Assembly: GCA_017990865.1 (NCBI GenBank)
Contig: JAGNNB010000032.1
Location: forward strand, 1 to 13,599
Reading direction: 5' to 3'
DNA from: Lysobacteraceae bacterium
GTDB taxonomy: Bacteria > Pseudomonadota > Gammaproteobacteria > Xanthomonadales > Xanthomonadaceae
DNA length: 13,599 nt
The notes under the pieces are model-generated. The model was not told the DNA's origin. It saw only the letters and a list, made by a program, of their open reading frames with translations, and did not search any database. Shown here piece by piece: positions 7,425-13,599 of this stretch. The position numbers and the translations under genes are program-made. Within the stretch, counting starts at the first letter, position 1; every line of letters starts with the position of its first letter.

Positions 7425-8828
7425 TTACAACACATCCGACGCGTAATCCGCCAAGCGCGAGCGCTCGCCGCGTTTGAGCGTGATGTGCGCGCTGTGCGCC
7501 CAACTTTTGAAGCGATCGACGGCGTAAGTCAGGCCGGAGGTGGTTTCGGTGAGGTAGGGCGTGTCGATCTGTTCGACGTTGCCCAGGCACACGATTTTCG
7601 TGCCGGGGCCGGCGCGGGTGATCAGCGTTTTCATCTGTTTCGGCGTGAGGTTCTGCGCTTCGTCGAGAATCAGCCAGCGGCTGAGGAAGGTGCGGCCGCG
7701 CATGAAATTCAGCGAACGGATTTTGATGCGCGAGGCGAGCAGATCGTTGGTCGCGGCGCGACCCCAACTGCCGCCTTCCTGATTGCTGGGCATCAGCACT
7801 TCCAGGTTGTCGGTCAGCGCGCCCATCCACGGCGTCATCTTTTCCTCTTCGGTGCCGGGCAGGAAGCCGATGTCCTCGCCCACGCTCACAGTCGCGCGGG
7901 TCATGATGATTTCGCGATAGCGCTGCTGATCCATGGTCTGTGCCAAACCCGCGGCGAGCGCCAGCAGCGTCTTGCCGGTGCCGGCGGTGCCGAGCAGGGT
8001 GACGAAATCGATCTCCGGGTCCATCAGCGCGTTGAGCGCGAAATTCTGTTCGCGATTGCGCGCGGCGATACCCCAAACCGCGTGCTGATGGCTGCGGTAA
8101 TCGTCGACGATCTGCAGCACCACGCGATCGCCATCGATGCGCGAGACGCGCATTTCGGTGTCGTCGTCGCCAGGCAGATACAGGAATTGATTCGGGTACC
8201 ACTCGTCGTCGGCGCCGCGCGAGATTTCGTAGAACGTGCGGCCTTTTTCCGTCCACGATTTCAAATCGTTGCCGTAGCGCGCCCAGAAATCCTCCGGCAG
8301 CGGGCTGGCGCCGGTGTAGAGCAGACTGAAGTCGTCGAGCGCGCGATCGTTTTCGTAATCTTCTGATGCAATACCGGCGATCGAGGCTTTGATCCGCAGA
8401 TTGATGTCTTTGGAGACGAACACGACCGGCACATCGGGTTCGGCTTCCTGCAACATCAGAATCGCGCCGAGAATCTGGTTGTCCGGCATCACCGCGCCGA
8501 AGCGCTTCGCCGAATCGAAACTGCCGGTTTGGAAGCGCAGTTTGCCGATGCTCTCCGCCGCGCGCAGTTGCAGGCCTTTCGGTCGCGAAAGCGTCAAGCC
8601 CGACGAAATCTTGTCGGCGCCGTGCGCTTCGATCAACTCGTTGAGGAAACGACTGACCTGGCGCGCGTTGCGGCTGGACTCGGAGGTGCCTTTCTTGGCG
8701 TTATCCAGTTCTTCGATGACCTGCATCGGCAGGAAGACATCGTGTTCCTCGAACTTGAACAGAGCCGTCGGGTCGTGCATCAGCACATTGGTGTCGAGGA
8801 CGTAGATGCGTTTGCCTTTGGTCATCAT
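7425..8828 (-). CDS. phoH: PIN-PhoH family ATPase (PhoH2-like)
   Basis: The 467-residue protein joins an N-terminal PIN nuclease-like domain to a C-terminal PhoH P-loop ATPase. PIN acidic residues appear as Asp12 in VLDTNVL (10-16), Glu39/Glu40 in VIEELD, Asp116 in MPDNQIL and Asp141 in SKDINL. The ATPase has Walker A GTAGTGKT (280-287) and Walker B LILDEAQN (386-393). Related PIN-PhoH proteins have been described as RNA helicase/ribonucleases. Length and domain order are normal for the family in gammaproteobacteria. Two adjacent ATG codons (8826-8828 and 8823-8825) could serve as start, and no strong Shine-Dalgarno sequence precedes them. A REP-like cluster separates it from bcp. Confidence 0.94.
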   Translation of the reverse strand: MMTKGKRIYVLDTNVLMHDPTALFKFEEHDVFLPMQVIEELDNAKKGTSESSRNARQVSRFLNELIEAHGADKISSGLTLSRPKGLQLRAAESIGKLRFQTGSFDSAKRFGAVMPDNQILGAILMLQEAEPDVPVVFVSKDINLRIKASIAGIASEDYENDRALDDFSLLYTGASPLPEDFWARYGNDLKSWTEKGRTFYEISRGADDEWYPNQFLYLPGDDDTEMRVSRIDGDRVVLQIVDDYRSHQHAVWGIAARNREQNFALNALMDPEIDFVTLLGTAGTGKTLLALAAGLAQTMDQQRYREIIMTRATVSVGEDIGFLPGTEEEKMTPWMGALTDNLEVLMPSNQEGGSWGRAATNDLLASRIKIRSLNFMRGRTFLSRWLILDEAQNLTPKQMKTLITRAGPGTKIVCLGNVEQIDTPYLTETTSGLTYAVDRFKSWAHSAHITLKRGERSRLADYASDVL

Positions 8829-8863
8829 GCGGTGTGGGTGTCCGTTTTGTCGGAATATGCGCG

Positions 8864-9001
8864 GTAGAGCGGCGCTCGGTTGTAGAGCGGAGCGCGGTTG
8901 TAGAGCGGAGCGCAGCTCCGCTGGACCGTTTGAGGCGAGAGTTCAGCGGAGCGGCGCTCCGCTCTACATGCAGGTGTTTTGGCGGAGCTGCGCTCCGCTC
9001 T
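8864..9001. repeat. Cluster of five REP-like units (GTAGAGCGG...)
   Basis: Three head-to-tail units begin GTAGAGCGG at 8864, 8882 and 8900. The third is complete, with arms AGCGGAGC (8904-8911) and GCTCCGCT (8915-8922). Two units follow in inverted orientation. The first has arms 8945-8952 and 8956-8963 followed by CTAC, the complement of GTAG. The second has arms 8982-8988 and 8992-8998. A GTAG head next to a short hairpin is the layout of REP elements handled by RAYT transposases in related bacteria. No RAYT gene is in this window. Paired inverted copies can stabilise or terminate transcripts between bcp and phoH. Confidence 0.85.
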
Positions 9002-9042
9002 GAGGGTGGAGGGCCAGGCCGGGCGCGCGAGAAGGCGTCGCC

Positions 9043-9063
9043 GCGTCCCGCGAAGCGGGGCGC
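9043..9063. terminator. GC-rich hairpin downstream of bcp, weak terminator candidate
   Basis: GCGTCCCGC and GCGGGGCGC form a 9-bp stem (one G-T pair) around a GAA loop. It lies 24 bp past the bcp stop. No T-tract follows on the minus strand, so intrinsic termination is uncertain. Confidence 0.35.
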
Positions 9064-9087
9064 GAACGATCGTGGCGAACATCGGCA

Positions 9088-9570
9088 TCACTTGGCTTGT
9101 GCGGCTTTCAACGCATCGAGCACGGCTTGCGCGTGGCCGGCGACCTTCACGCCGCGCCATTCGGCGGCGAGCTTGCCGTCGGGATCGATCAGGAACGTGC
9201 TGCGGACGATGCCCAGCACTTTCTTGCCGTACATATTCTTTTCATGGATCACGTCGAAGGCTTTGCACAGCGCTTCATCGCCGTCGCTGACCAGCTTGAA
9301 CCGAAAGCCTTGTTTCTCGCAGAAATTCTGGTGCGATTTGACCGAATCGCGGGAGACGCCGAGGACATCGGCGCCGAGTTTGGCGAATTTCGGCAGCAAG
9401 GCGTTGAATTCGAGCCCTTCGGTGGTGCAGCCGGGCGTGGAATCCTTGGGGTAGAAGTACAGCACCACCCAGCGGCCGGCGAAGTCGGCGAGAGTCGCGG
9501 CGGTGCCGTCGGAAAGGGCGAACGAGCGCTTGAGCGTGGTCTTGGGCAGAGCTTTACCGGTGGCCGTCAT
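9088..9570 (-). CDS. bcp: Thioredoxin-dependent peroxiredoxin Bcp/PrxQ
   Basis: The 160-residue protein reduces hydrogen peroxide and organic hydroperoxides using thiols. It has the thioredoxin-fold strand WVVLYFYPKDSTPGCT (34-49) with peroxidatic Cys48, followed by Thr45/Pro46/Gly47 of the active-site motif. A second cysteine, Cys84, sits in HQNFCEKQGF. The 48/84 pair matches the two-cysteine arrangement known for Xanthomonas PrxQ, suggesting an intramolecular disulfide mechanism. Length is typical. It follows gcvR by 54 bp on the same strand and probably shares its transcript. Confidence 0.95.
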   Translation of the reverse strand: MTATGKALPKTTLKRSFALSDGTAATLADFAGRWVVLYFYPKDSTPGCTTEGLEFNALLPKFAKLGADVLGVSRDSVKSHQNFCEKQGFRFKLVSDGDEALCKAFDVIHEKNMYGKKVLGIVRSTFLIDPDGKLAAEWRGVKVAGHAQAVLDALKAAQAK

Positions 9571-9624
9571 CGTGGTCTCGGTCGGAGGCGTAGGGTTTCC
9601 TTCGGAGCTTCGCTGACTCGGTTC

Positions 9625-10191
9625 TCAGAACTTCATCGGGTCCATGATCGCATCGAGATTGAGGTGGTCGCAGAATTCGAGGAAGTCGTCGCGCAGCGCG
9701 GCGATGTGCATTTCGGCCGGTACTCCGATCGTGACTTGCGCCGAGAACATATCCGCGCCGGTCTGCATCGCGCGGTAGCGCGCGCAATGCAGGCTTTCGA
9801 TGGTGATGCCCTGACGGTCGAAGAAATCGGCCAGTTGGTACAGGATCCCCGGCTTGTCCGCGGCCACCACTTCTACCACATAGGGGAGAAGATTCGATTG
9901 CACGGGTTTGGGCCCGGTGCGGTACCAGATCAGCTTGATGCCTTCTTCGCGTTCGAGCCGGGTGAGCATGGCTTCGAGTTTGGCGATGGCGTCCCAGGAA
10001 CCGATCGCCAGCGCCGTGACCGACACATCGCGGCCGACGGTGGACAGTCGCGCGTCGACGAGATTGCAGCCGCTGTCGGCGATGCGGCGGGTGACGGACA
10101 ACAGCGGAGACTGCGGATGCGTCGTGTAGGCGTTGATCAGCAGGTGGTTCTCGTTCGGCGCAGGCCGCGAAGCTGAGGCTGAATCGGTCAA
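9625..10191 (-). CDS. gcvR: GcvR-like double-ACT-domain regulator, TTG start
   Basis: The 188-residue protein has two ACT domains, about 16-90 (HLLINAYTTHPQSPLLSVTRR...) and 103-180 (PYVVEVVAADKPGILYQLADFF...), and no DNA-binding domain. This is the layout of GcvR, which in E. coli represses glycine cleavage genes by binding GcvA. In this lineage the partner is unknown. There is no ATG before the first ACT strand. The best start is TTG at 10191 giving MTDSASASRPAPNENHLL, a plausible N-terminus. The open frame upstream to 11232 is a shadow of dapA. It is divergent from dapA and upstream of bcp. Confidence 0.82.
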   Translation of the reverse strand: MTDSASASRPAPNENHLLINAYTTHPQSPLLSVTRRIADSGCNLVDARLSTVGRDVSVTALAIGSWDAIAKLEAMLTRLEREEGIKLIWYRTGPKPVQSNLLPYVVEVVAADKPGILYQLADFFDRQGITIESLHCARYRAMQTGADMFSAQVTIGVPAEMHIAALRDDFLEFCDHLNLDAIMDPMKF

Positions 10192-10518
10192 GTGGGCGTC
10201 CGCGCGTGAGAGTTCGAAGATCCAAGAGGGCGATGCCGCGCCCGAAAAGTGGCCGACCCGACCGGAGAAGCGATCGGATGGACGATCGGGTGGGGCTCGA
10301 CAGGCCGTCAGCATACTGGTCCCCGCTTTCGCGCCGCAACCCGCGGGCGGCGGTTCCTGCGCCCCGGTCTTCCATGCCCTCGTGTGAATCGTCCGTCGCG
10401 CGTCCGCCATGGCGCGGCGCAGACCGGGTACCATGCTGCGGTCATCCCGCCCGGGCGCGCCGTGATCACCATGATCGCCGCCGGGCTCGTCCCTCCCTGG
10501 CAAGACCGAGGCCCCCCT
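10192..10518. promoter_or_regulatory. 327-bp divergent intergenic region between gcvR and dapA
   Basis: It contains no supportable gene. A weak minus-strand promoter candidate for gcvR is TTGCGG (complement of 10334-10339), an 18-bp spacer and TATGCT (complement of 10310-10315), which would leave a leader of about 110 nt. On the plus strand TACCAT near 10430 is a possible dapA -10 without a convincing -35. Two CGATCG palindromes lie near 10271-10290. No glycine or lysine riboswitch structure was recognised. Confidence 0.35.
10508..10511 (+). promoter_or_regulatory. Shine-Dalgarno GAGG supporting a TTG start for dapA
   Basis: GAGG lies 7 nt before the TTG at 10519. Starting there gives [14 protein letters not shown] as the N-terminus, matching DapA proteins. 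The in-frame ATG at 10471 would add 16 residues and lacks a clear ribosome site. Confidence 0.6.
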
Positions 10519-11424
10519 TTGTACCTCTCCGGCAGTATCACCGCGCTGGCCACGCCGTTCGCGACGAGCGGCGAACTCGATTTCGACGCCTGGCGCCGCC
10601 ATCTCCGCAATCAACTCGACGCCGGCACCCAAGCCCTCGTGGTCGCCGGTTCGACCGGCGAAGCCAACGCCCTGAGCGATGCCGAATACGACAGCCTGCT
10701 GCAGGTCGCGATCGAAATCGTCGATGGCCGCGTGCCGGTGCTGGCCGGTACCGGGCTGTCCAATACCGCCAAAACCATCGATGCGACCCGCCGTGCGGCC
10801 ACGCTCGGCGCCGACGCGGCGCTGGTGGTGACGCCGCCCTACGTACGACCCACGCAGGCCGGCCTGATCGCGCACTACCGCGCCATCGCCGACGATGGCG
10901 CCTTGCCGGTCGTGCTCTACAACGTGCCGAGCCGCACCGGTTGCGACCTGCTGCCGGAGACCGTCGCCGTGCTGGCGGCGCATCCGCAGATCGTCGGGAT
11001 CAAAGAGGCGCGAGCCGAACCTGAGCGCATGGAGGCCCTGCTCGGGCTGCGCAGCGATGCGTTTTCGATCCTGAGTGGCGACGACCCGACCGCCGCGCGC
11101 GCGATGCTGGCCGGCGCGGACGGCACCATTTCGGTGGCCTCGAACGTGATTCCCGCCGCGTTCCGACGCTTGTGCGATCTCGCGCGCAGCGGTGCGCGCG
11201 CCGAGACCGCCGCCTGGGATGCGCAATTGCAACCGATCTACGATTTTCTCGCCGTCGAGCCCAACCCGATTCCGGTCAAGGCCATCCTCGATCGCCAGGG
11301 CCTCGGCCGCGGCCTGCGTCTCCCGCTCACCGATCTATCGCCCGTCCACACCGCGCAGGCCGATGCGATCGCCGCCCGCATCGCCGCGTTGGAAACCCGC
11401 GTTCGCGATGTCTTGGCCGCCTGA
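10519..11424 (+). CDS. dapA: 4-hydroxy-tetrahydrodipicolinate synthase DapA, TTG start
   Basis: The 301-residue TIM-barrel enzyme condenses pyruvate with aspartate semialdehyde, the first committed step to lysine and meso-diaminopimelate. The Schiff-base lysine is Lys162 in GIKEA. Tyr134 (YNVPSRTG) and Tyr108 (PPYVRPTQ) match the E. coli catalytic tyrosines. The GSTGEA loop (44-49) has Ser45-Thr46 where E. coli has Thr-Thr. Length with the TTG start fits the family, while the longest open frame (from 10249) would add 90 residues of unrelated sequence. The gene is followed after 93 bp by a BamC-like lipoprotein gene, the same order as dapA-bamC (nlpB) in enterobacteria. Confidence 0.93.
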   Translation: MYLSGSITALATPFATSGELDFDAWRRHLRNQLDAGTQALVVAGSTGEANALSDAEYDSLLQVAIEIVDGRVPVLAGTGLSNTAKTIDATRRAATLGADAALVVTPPYVRPTQAGLIAHYRAIADDGALPVVLYNVPSRTGCDLLPETVAVLAAHPQIVGIKEARAEPERMEALLGLRSDAFSILSGDDPTAARAMLAGADGTISVASNVIPAAFRRLCDLARSGARAETAAWDAQLQPIYDFLAVEPNPIPVKAILDRQGLGRGLRLPLTDLSPVHTAQADAIAARIAALETRVRDVLAA

Positions 11425-11439
11425 ACCGGAGCGCCGTTT

Positions 11440-11469
11440 GTCGAAGCTCGAATCGTCGACGCTCGAATC
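11440..11469 (+). repeat. Two tandem 15-bp copies between dapA and the lipoprotein gene
   Basis: GTCGAAGCTCGAATC is followed directly by GTCGACGCTCGAATC, matching at 14 of 15 positions. It is non-coding and its function is unknown. Confidence 0.7.
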
Positions 11470-11517
11470 CGCATCCATCCCATCCCACGACCCGTTTTCG
11501 ATTCCATTGGAGTTCGC

Positions 11518-12072
11518 ATGACCTTGTCCCTCCGGCCGTCCCGTCCGCAAACCGCTTCGGCCGTTTCCCGCACTGCGCTGCGCATCGCCGCGGTCTCCCT
11601 CATCGCGGTCGCCGTTCTCGGCAGCAGCGGTTGCCGCTGGTTCCGCAAAAACGATAAGTACGCCGAAAACGCGGAGAACCGCCCGCTGGAATTGCCGCCG
11701 GCCTTCAACGCGCAAGAGGCCGAGGCGATCTATAACGGCAGTGCGAGCGGCTCGGTCACGCGCTCTTCGGTCGGTACGGGCGGCGCGTCGGCGGCGCAGG
11801 CGGTCGGGTTCACCGTCTCCGGCGACCGCGCGACGGTGTTCGAGCGCGTCGGCGCGGCCCTGGCGAACGTGCAGGGCGCGAATGTGGTCAGCCGTGCGCA
11901 GTTGCTCGGCGCTTACGACATCGATTTCGAAGGCGCGAAGTTCCTGGTCCGTGTCAGCGAAGTGGCCGGCGGCAGCGCGGTGGCTGCGGTGGATCCGCGC
12001 GGTCAACCGGCGCAGGGCGCCGCGCCGGCGAAGTTGATCGCCGCGTTGAAGGCGGCGTTGGAAGCGAAGTAA
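11518..12072 (+). CDS. Short BamC/NlpB-like outer-membrane lipoprotein
   Basis: The 184-residue protein has a basic N-terminus, a hydrophobic stretch at about 20-35 and a lipobox-like LGSSGC with Cys39 as the likely lipidated residue. The serine at -3 is unusual. After the cysteine come WFRKNDKY and NRPLELPP (54-61), which resemble the start of mature BamC. The rest has one compact domain (about 93-184) with an FTVSGDRATVFERVGAAL segment like a BamC helix-grip domain. E. coli BamC is about 344 residues with two such domains, so this protein appears to have only one. Position directly after dapA also fits bamC (nlpB/dapX). GGAG lies 5 nt before the ATG. It probably acts in or near the outer-membrane protein assembly complex, by inference. 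Confidence 0.72.
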   Translation: MTLSLRPSRPQTASAVSRTALRIAAVSLIAVAVLGSSGCRWFRKNDKYAENAENRPLELPPAFNAQEAEAIYNGSASGSVTRSSVGTGGASAAQAVGFTVSGDRATVFERVGAALANVQGANVVSRAQLLGAYDIDFEGAKFLVRVSEVAGGSAVAAVDPRGQPAQGAAPAKLIAALKAALEAK

Positions 12073-12110
12073 GCCGGTTGCGGTTCGCTTCGCTCGCTTG
12101 GTGCGAGCCA

Positions 12111-12144
12111 ACGAAAACGGGCGCCGGAAGGCGCCCGTTTTCGT
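12111..12144. terminator. Bidirectional intrinsic terminator between lipoprotein gene and fdxA
   Basis: Perfect 15-bp arms (12111-12125 and 12130-12144) enclose a GGAA loop. The GC core GGGCGCC is flanked by AAAA on one side and TTTT on the other, so it can end transcription in both directions. It sits between the convergent lipoprotein gene and fdxA. Confidence 0.85.
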
Positions 12145-12181
12145 CGATGTCGTTGGGGAAGGCCAACAGACGAAGCGACCG

Positions 12182-12505
12182 TCAGCGCTCCAGATACTGC
12201 AGCTTCGGCGACTTGCCTTCCCACTCTTTCGCGTCGGGCAGCGGCTCTTTACGCACCGTGATGACCGGCCACGACCCGGACAATTCGGCGTTGAGCGCGG
12301 CGTAGCCTTCCTGGCCCGCGGGCACATCGTCTTCAGGGAAGATCGCGCCGATCGGGCATTCCGGTTCGCACAGCGTGCAATCGATGCACTCGTCGGGATC
12401 GATGACCAGGAAGTTCGGCCCTTCGTGGAAGCAATCCACCGGGCAAACCTCGACGCAATCGGTGTATTTGCACTTGATGCAGTTTTCGGTGACGACGAAA
12501 GGCAT
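12182..12505 (-). CDS. fdxA: Seven-iron ferredoxin FdxA ([3Fe-4S][4Fe-4S])
   Basis: The 107-residue cytoplasmic electron carrier closely resembles Azotobacter ferredoxin I in length and sequence. Examples are [20 protein letters not shown] (3-22), [14 protein letters not shown] (38-51) and the C-terminal LQYLER. Following Azotobacter, Cys9, Cys17 and Cys50 should hold the [3Fe-4S] cluster and Cys21, Cys40, Cys43 and Cys46 the [4Fe-4S] cluster. Cys12 and Cys25 would be free. All ligands are present. I chose the ATG at 12505 because the family starts there; the frame open to 12721 adds only low-complexity sequence. It is convergent with the lipoprotein gene and shares its terminator. Confidence 0.96.
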   Translation of the reverse strand: MPFVVTENCIKCKYTDCVEVCPVDCFHEGPNFLVIDPDECIDCTLCEPECPIGAIFPEDDVPAGQEGYAALNAELSGSWPVITVRKEPLPDAKEWEGKSPKLQYLER

Positions 12506-12702
12506 GGGCGGTCCGGAGACGGGCGTGAGATCGAAGCGAGCCGGCCGCAGGGCGCGTCCGTGGCGCAATTGTAAAGCCGATACGCGCAGAAGAAAGCCCA
12601 GAGACGCCGTGGGCTGGTCGTTCCCTGCGCCGAGATGGCTGAGGGTCCACCGCCGCTCCCGGCGGCAGTGTCGAACCCGCGTTCGAACCCTTCGGGTGCG
12701 CA

Positions 12703-12742
12703 AAAGACAAAACCCGCGCATCGCTGCGCGGGTTTTGTCTTT
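12703..12742 (-). terminator. Intrinsic terminator of the tRNA-Glu gene
   Basis: An 18-bp perfect stem (12703-12720 with 12725-12742) around a 4-nt loop begins 4 bp after the tRNA 3' end in the direction of transcription. The outer stem is A/T-rich (AAAGACAAAA and its complement TTTTGTCTTT), so the transcript leaves through a U-rich tract. The symmetric form could also act on plus-strand transcription. Confidence 0.85.
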
Positions 12743-12745
12743 GTA

Positions 12746-12821
12746 TGGCGCTCCCTACGGGATTCGAACCCGTGTTTTAGCCTTGAGAGGGCCACGTCCT
12801 AGGCCTCTAGACGAAGGGAGC
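12746..12821 (-). tRNA. tRNA-Glu, anticodon CTC
   Basis: The 76-nt gene folds as a full cloverleaf. It has a 7-bp acceptor (GCTCCCT with AGGGAGC), a D-arm GTCTAGAGGCCTAGGAC, an anticodon stem TGGCC/GGCTA with loop CTCTCAA, a 4-nt variable region, and a T-arm ACGGG-TTCGAAT-CCCGT. The CCA is encoded. Anticodon CTC reads GAG. It is a single gene with its own terminator immediately downstream. Confidence 0.95.
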
Positions 12822-12975
12822 TTGAAGTCGGCTTGGCACCGAGGTGCGCGCTTCGAGCGAAATCCGATTCGGGAACGGTCGCCTCAACGACGACCGGGAC
12901 AGGCTGTTAGTATACCCGGTCCCCCTACCCGCGACACCTTCCCGACCAAGCAGACGCCCGAAGACTCCGTATTCG

Positions 12976-13599
12976 ATGAACGATCCGACGCCACAGCCCT
13001 TTCCGCCTTCGGCGCCGCCGGCCGCGACCTCCGTGCCGATACCCGTCGCCGGAGCGCAAGACGCGACGACTGCAGCGATCAATACGATAGCGATCAATAC
13101 GATCCCGCGCGATCGGCACTCGATTTCGCGCAAGGACATCAGTCCCAGCGCGTTGCGCGTGCTGTATCGATTGCGCGAATCCGGTTTCGGCGCTTATCTC
13201 GTCGGCGGCGCGGTGCGCGATCTGCTGCTGGGGCTGCATCCCAAGGACTTCGACGTCGCCACCGACGCCACGCCGGAGCAGGTCAAACACTTATTCCGCA
13301 ATTGCCGGTTGATCGGCCGTCGCTTCCGTCTCGCGCACGTGGTGTACGGCCGCGAGATCATCGAAGTGGCGACGTTCCGCGCCAACAGCGACGACGGCAG
13401 CGGCGATCGCGAAATGGGCGAAGAAGGTCGCGTGCTGCGCGATAACGTCTACGGCAACATCGAAGAGGACGCAGTACGGCGCGATTTCACCGTCAACGCC
13501 CTGTACTACGCGATCGAAGATTTCTCGGTGCGCGATTACCTCGGCGGTTTCGACGATGTGATGCAGCGCGTGCTCAAGTTGATCGGCGACCCCGAGACG
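12976..13599 (+). CDS. pcnB: Poly(A) polymerase I PcnB, N-terminal part (cut by window edge)
   Basis: The frame stays open from ATG 12976 to the window end (208 codons seen). PcnB adds 3' poly(A) tails to RNAs and so marks them for degradation. After a variable N-terminal segment of about 50 residues rich in Pro, Ala and Thr, the class II nucleotidyltransferase core begins. [12 protein letters not shown] (75-86) carries the GG-RD motif, DFDVAT (91-96) carries the catalytic aspartates, and [11 protein letters not shown] lies at 168-178. [14 protein letters not shown] (109-122) and the acidic EEDAVRRDF favour poly(A) polymerase over CCA-adding enzyme. The gene reads away from the divergent tRNA-Glu, 154 bp upstream. 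Confidence 0.94.
   Translation, partial: MNDPTPQPFPPSAPPAATSVPIPVAGAQDATTAAINTIAINTIPRDRHSISRKDISPSALRVLYRLRESGFGAYLVGGAVRDLLLGLHPKDFDVATDATPEQVKHLFRNCRLIGRRFRLAHVVYGREIIEVATFRANSDDGSGDREMGEEGRVLRDNVYGNIEEDAVRRDFTVNALYYAIEDFSVRDYLGGFDDVMQRVLKLIGDPET
13075..13104 (+). repeat. 15-bp tandem duplication in the N-terminal coding region of pcnB
   Basis: GCGATCAATACGATA is followed directly by GCGATCAATACGATC. It is in frame and encodes AINTI twice within the poorly conserved N-terminal segment, so it probably does not disturb the enzyme. Confidence 0.8.

Noticed and set aside
6778..8256. 492-residue minus-strand frame ending in the acetyltransferase
   Set aside because: Only the part from 7329 downstream is GNAT. 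The rest is the phoH gene read in another frame and is low-complexity, so it is not a fusion protein.
8864..9001. Repeat cluster considered as a CRISPR array
   Set aside because: Units are short GC-rich hairpins in both orientations with no regular unique spacers and no cas genes.
10192..10518. Glycine or lysine riboswitch before gcvR or dapA
   Set aside because: No recognisable conserved aptamer core. Only short GC-rich hairpins and weak promoter candidates are visible.
9625..11232. 535-residue minus-strand frame ending in GcvR
   Set aside because: Upstream of 10191 the frame crosses the intergenic region and lies antisense to dapA. ACT domains begin only after 10191.
12628..12696. Possible tRNA-Ser-like sequence (GCCGAGATGGCTGAGGG followed by GTTCGAA)
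   Set aside because: The T-arm and acceptor stems do not pair and the anticodon loop cannot be set to 7 nt, so it is not a functional tRNA on either strand.
1..13599. Mobile element, phage, toxin-antitoxin or defence system
   Set aside because: All genes with recognisable motifs are metabolic, transport, redox, RNA or envelope functions. The small HTH gene pairs with a transporter, not with a toxin, and no transposase, integrase or terminal repeats were found.

Overview
This window looks like chromosomal DNA from a high-GC gammaproteobacterium of the Xanthomonadaceae/Lysobacteraceae group. The basis is gene content and protein character rather than a database match: dapA next to a short BamC-type lipoprotein and divergent from gcvR-bcp, a PrxQ-type Bcp with Cys48/Cys84, a PIN-PhoH protein, an Azotobacter-type seven-iron ferredoxin, and GTAG-headed REP-like hairpins. 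It is mostly housekeeping DNA. I see no phage, transposase, CRISPR array or defence system.

Left part (1-4644), nucleotide-sugar and cofactor genes. A leftward pair encodes a TviB-type UDP-N-acetylhexosamine 6-dehydrogenase (1236-2537) and a UDP-glucuronate-4-epimerase-like SDR (116-1123). Such a pair supplies acidic sugars for surface polysaccharide. The first codons of another leftward gene may lie at 1-31. Divergent from the pair is a GalE-like protein (2771-3832) whose catalytic YxxxK lysine is replaced by valine. It overlaps tail-to-tail with thiD (3805-4644, thiamine pyrimidine kinase).

Middle part (4718-9087). A SulP-STAS anion transporter (4718-6421) overlaps by ATGA a small XRE-type regulator gene (6418-6672). 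Upstream is a good sigma-70-like promoter whose spacer holds an inverted repeat, flanked by a second, 17-bp palindrome. This suggests an autoregulated regulator-transporter operon. A GNAT acetyltransferase (6778-7329) and phoH (7425-8828) follow on the same strand. A cluster of five short REP-like units (8864-9001) separates phoH from bcp.

Right part (9088-13599). bcp and gcvR read leftward. dapA and a BamC-like lipoprotein gene read rightward. Both genes facing the gcvR/dapA intergenic region appear to start at TTG. A shared two-way terminator separates the lipoprotein gene from the convergent fdxA. Then come tRNA-Glu(CTC) with its own long-stem terminator and the 5' part of pcnB (poly(A) polymerase I), which runs off the right edge.

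The points most worth following up are the lysine-less GalE paralogue, the operator architecture of the XRE-SulP operon, the REP cluster and the paired TTG starts.
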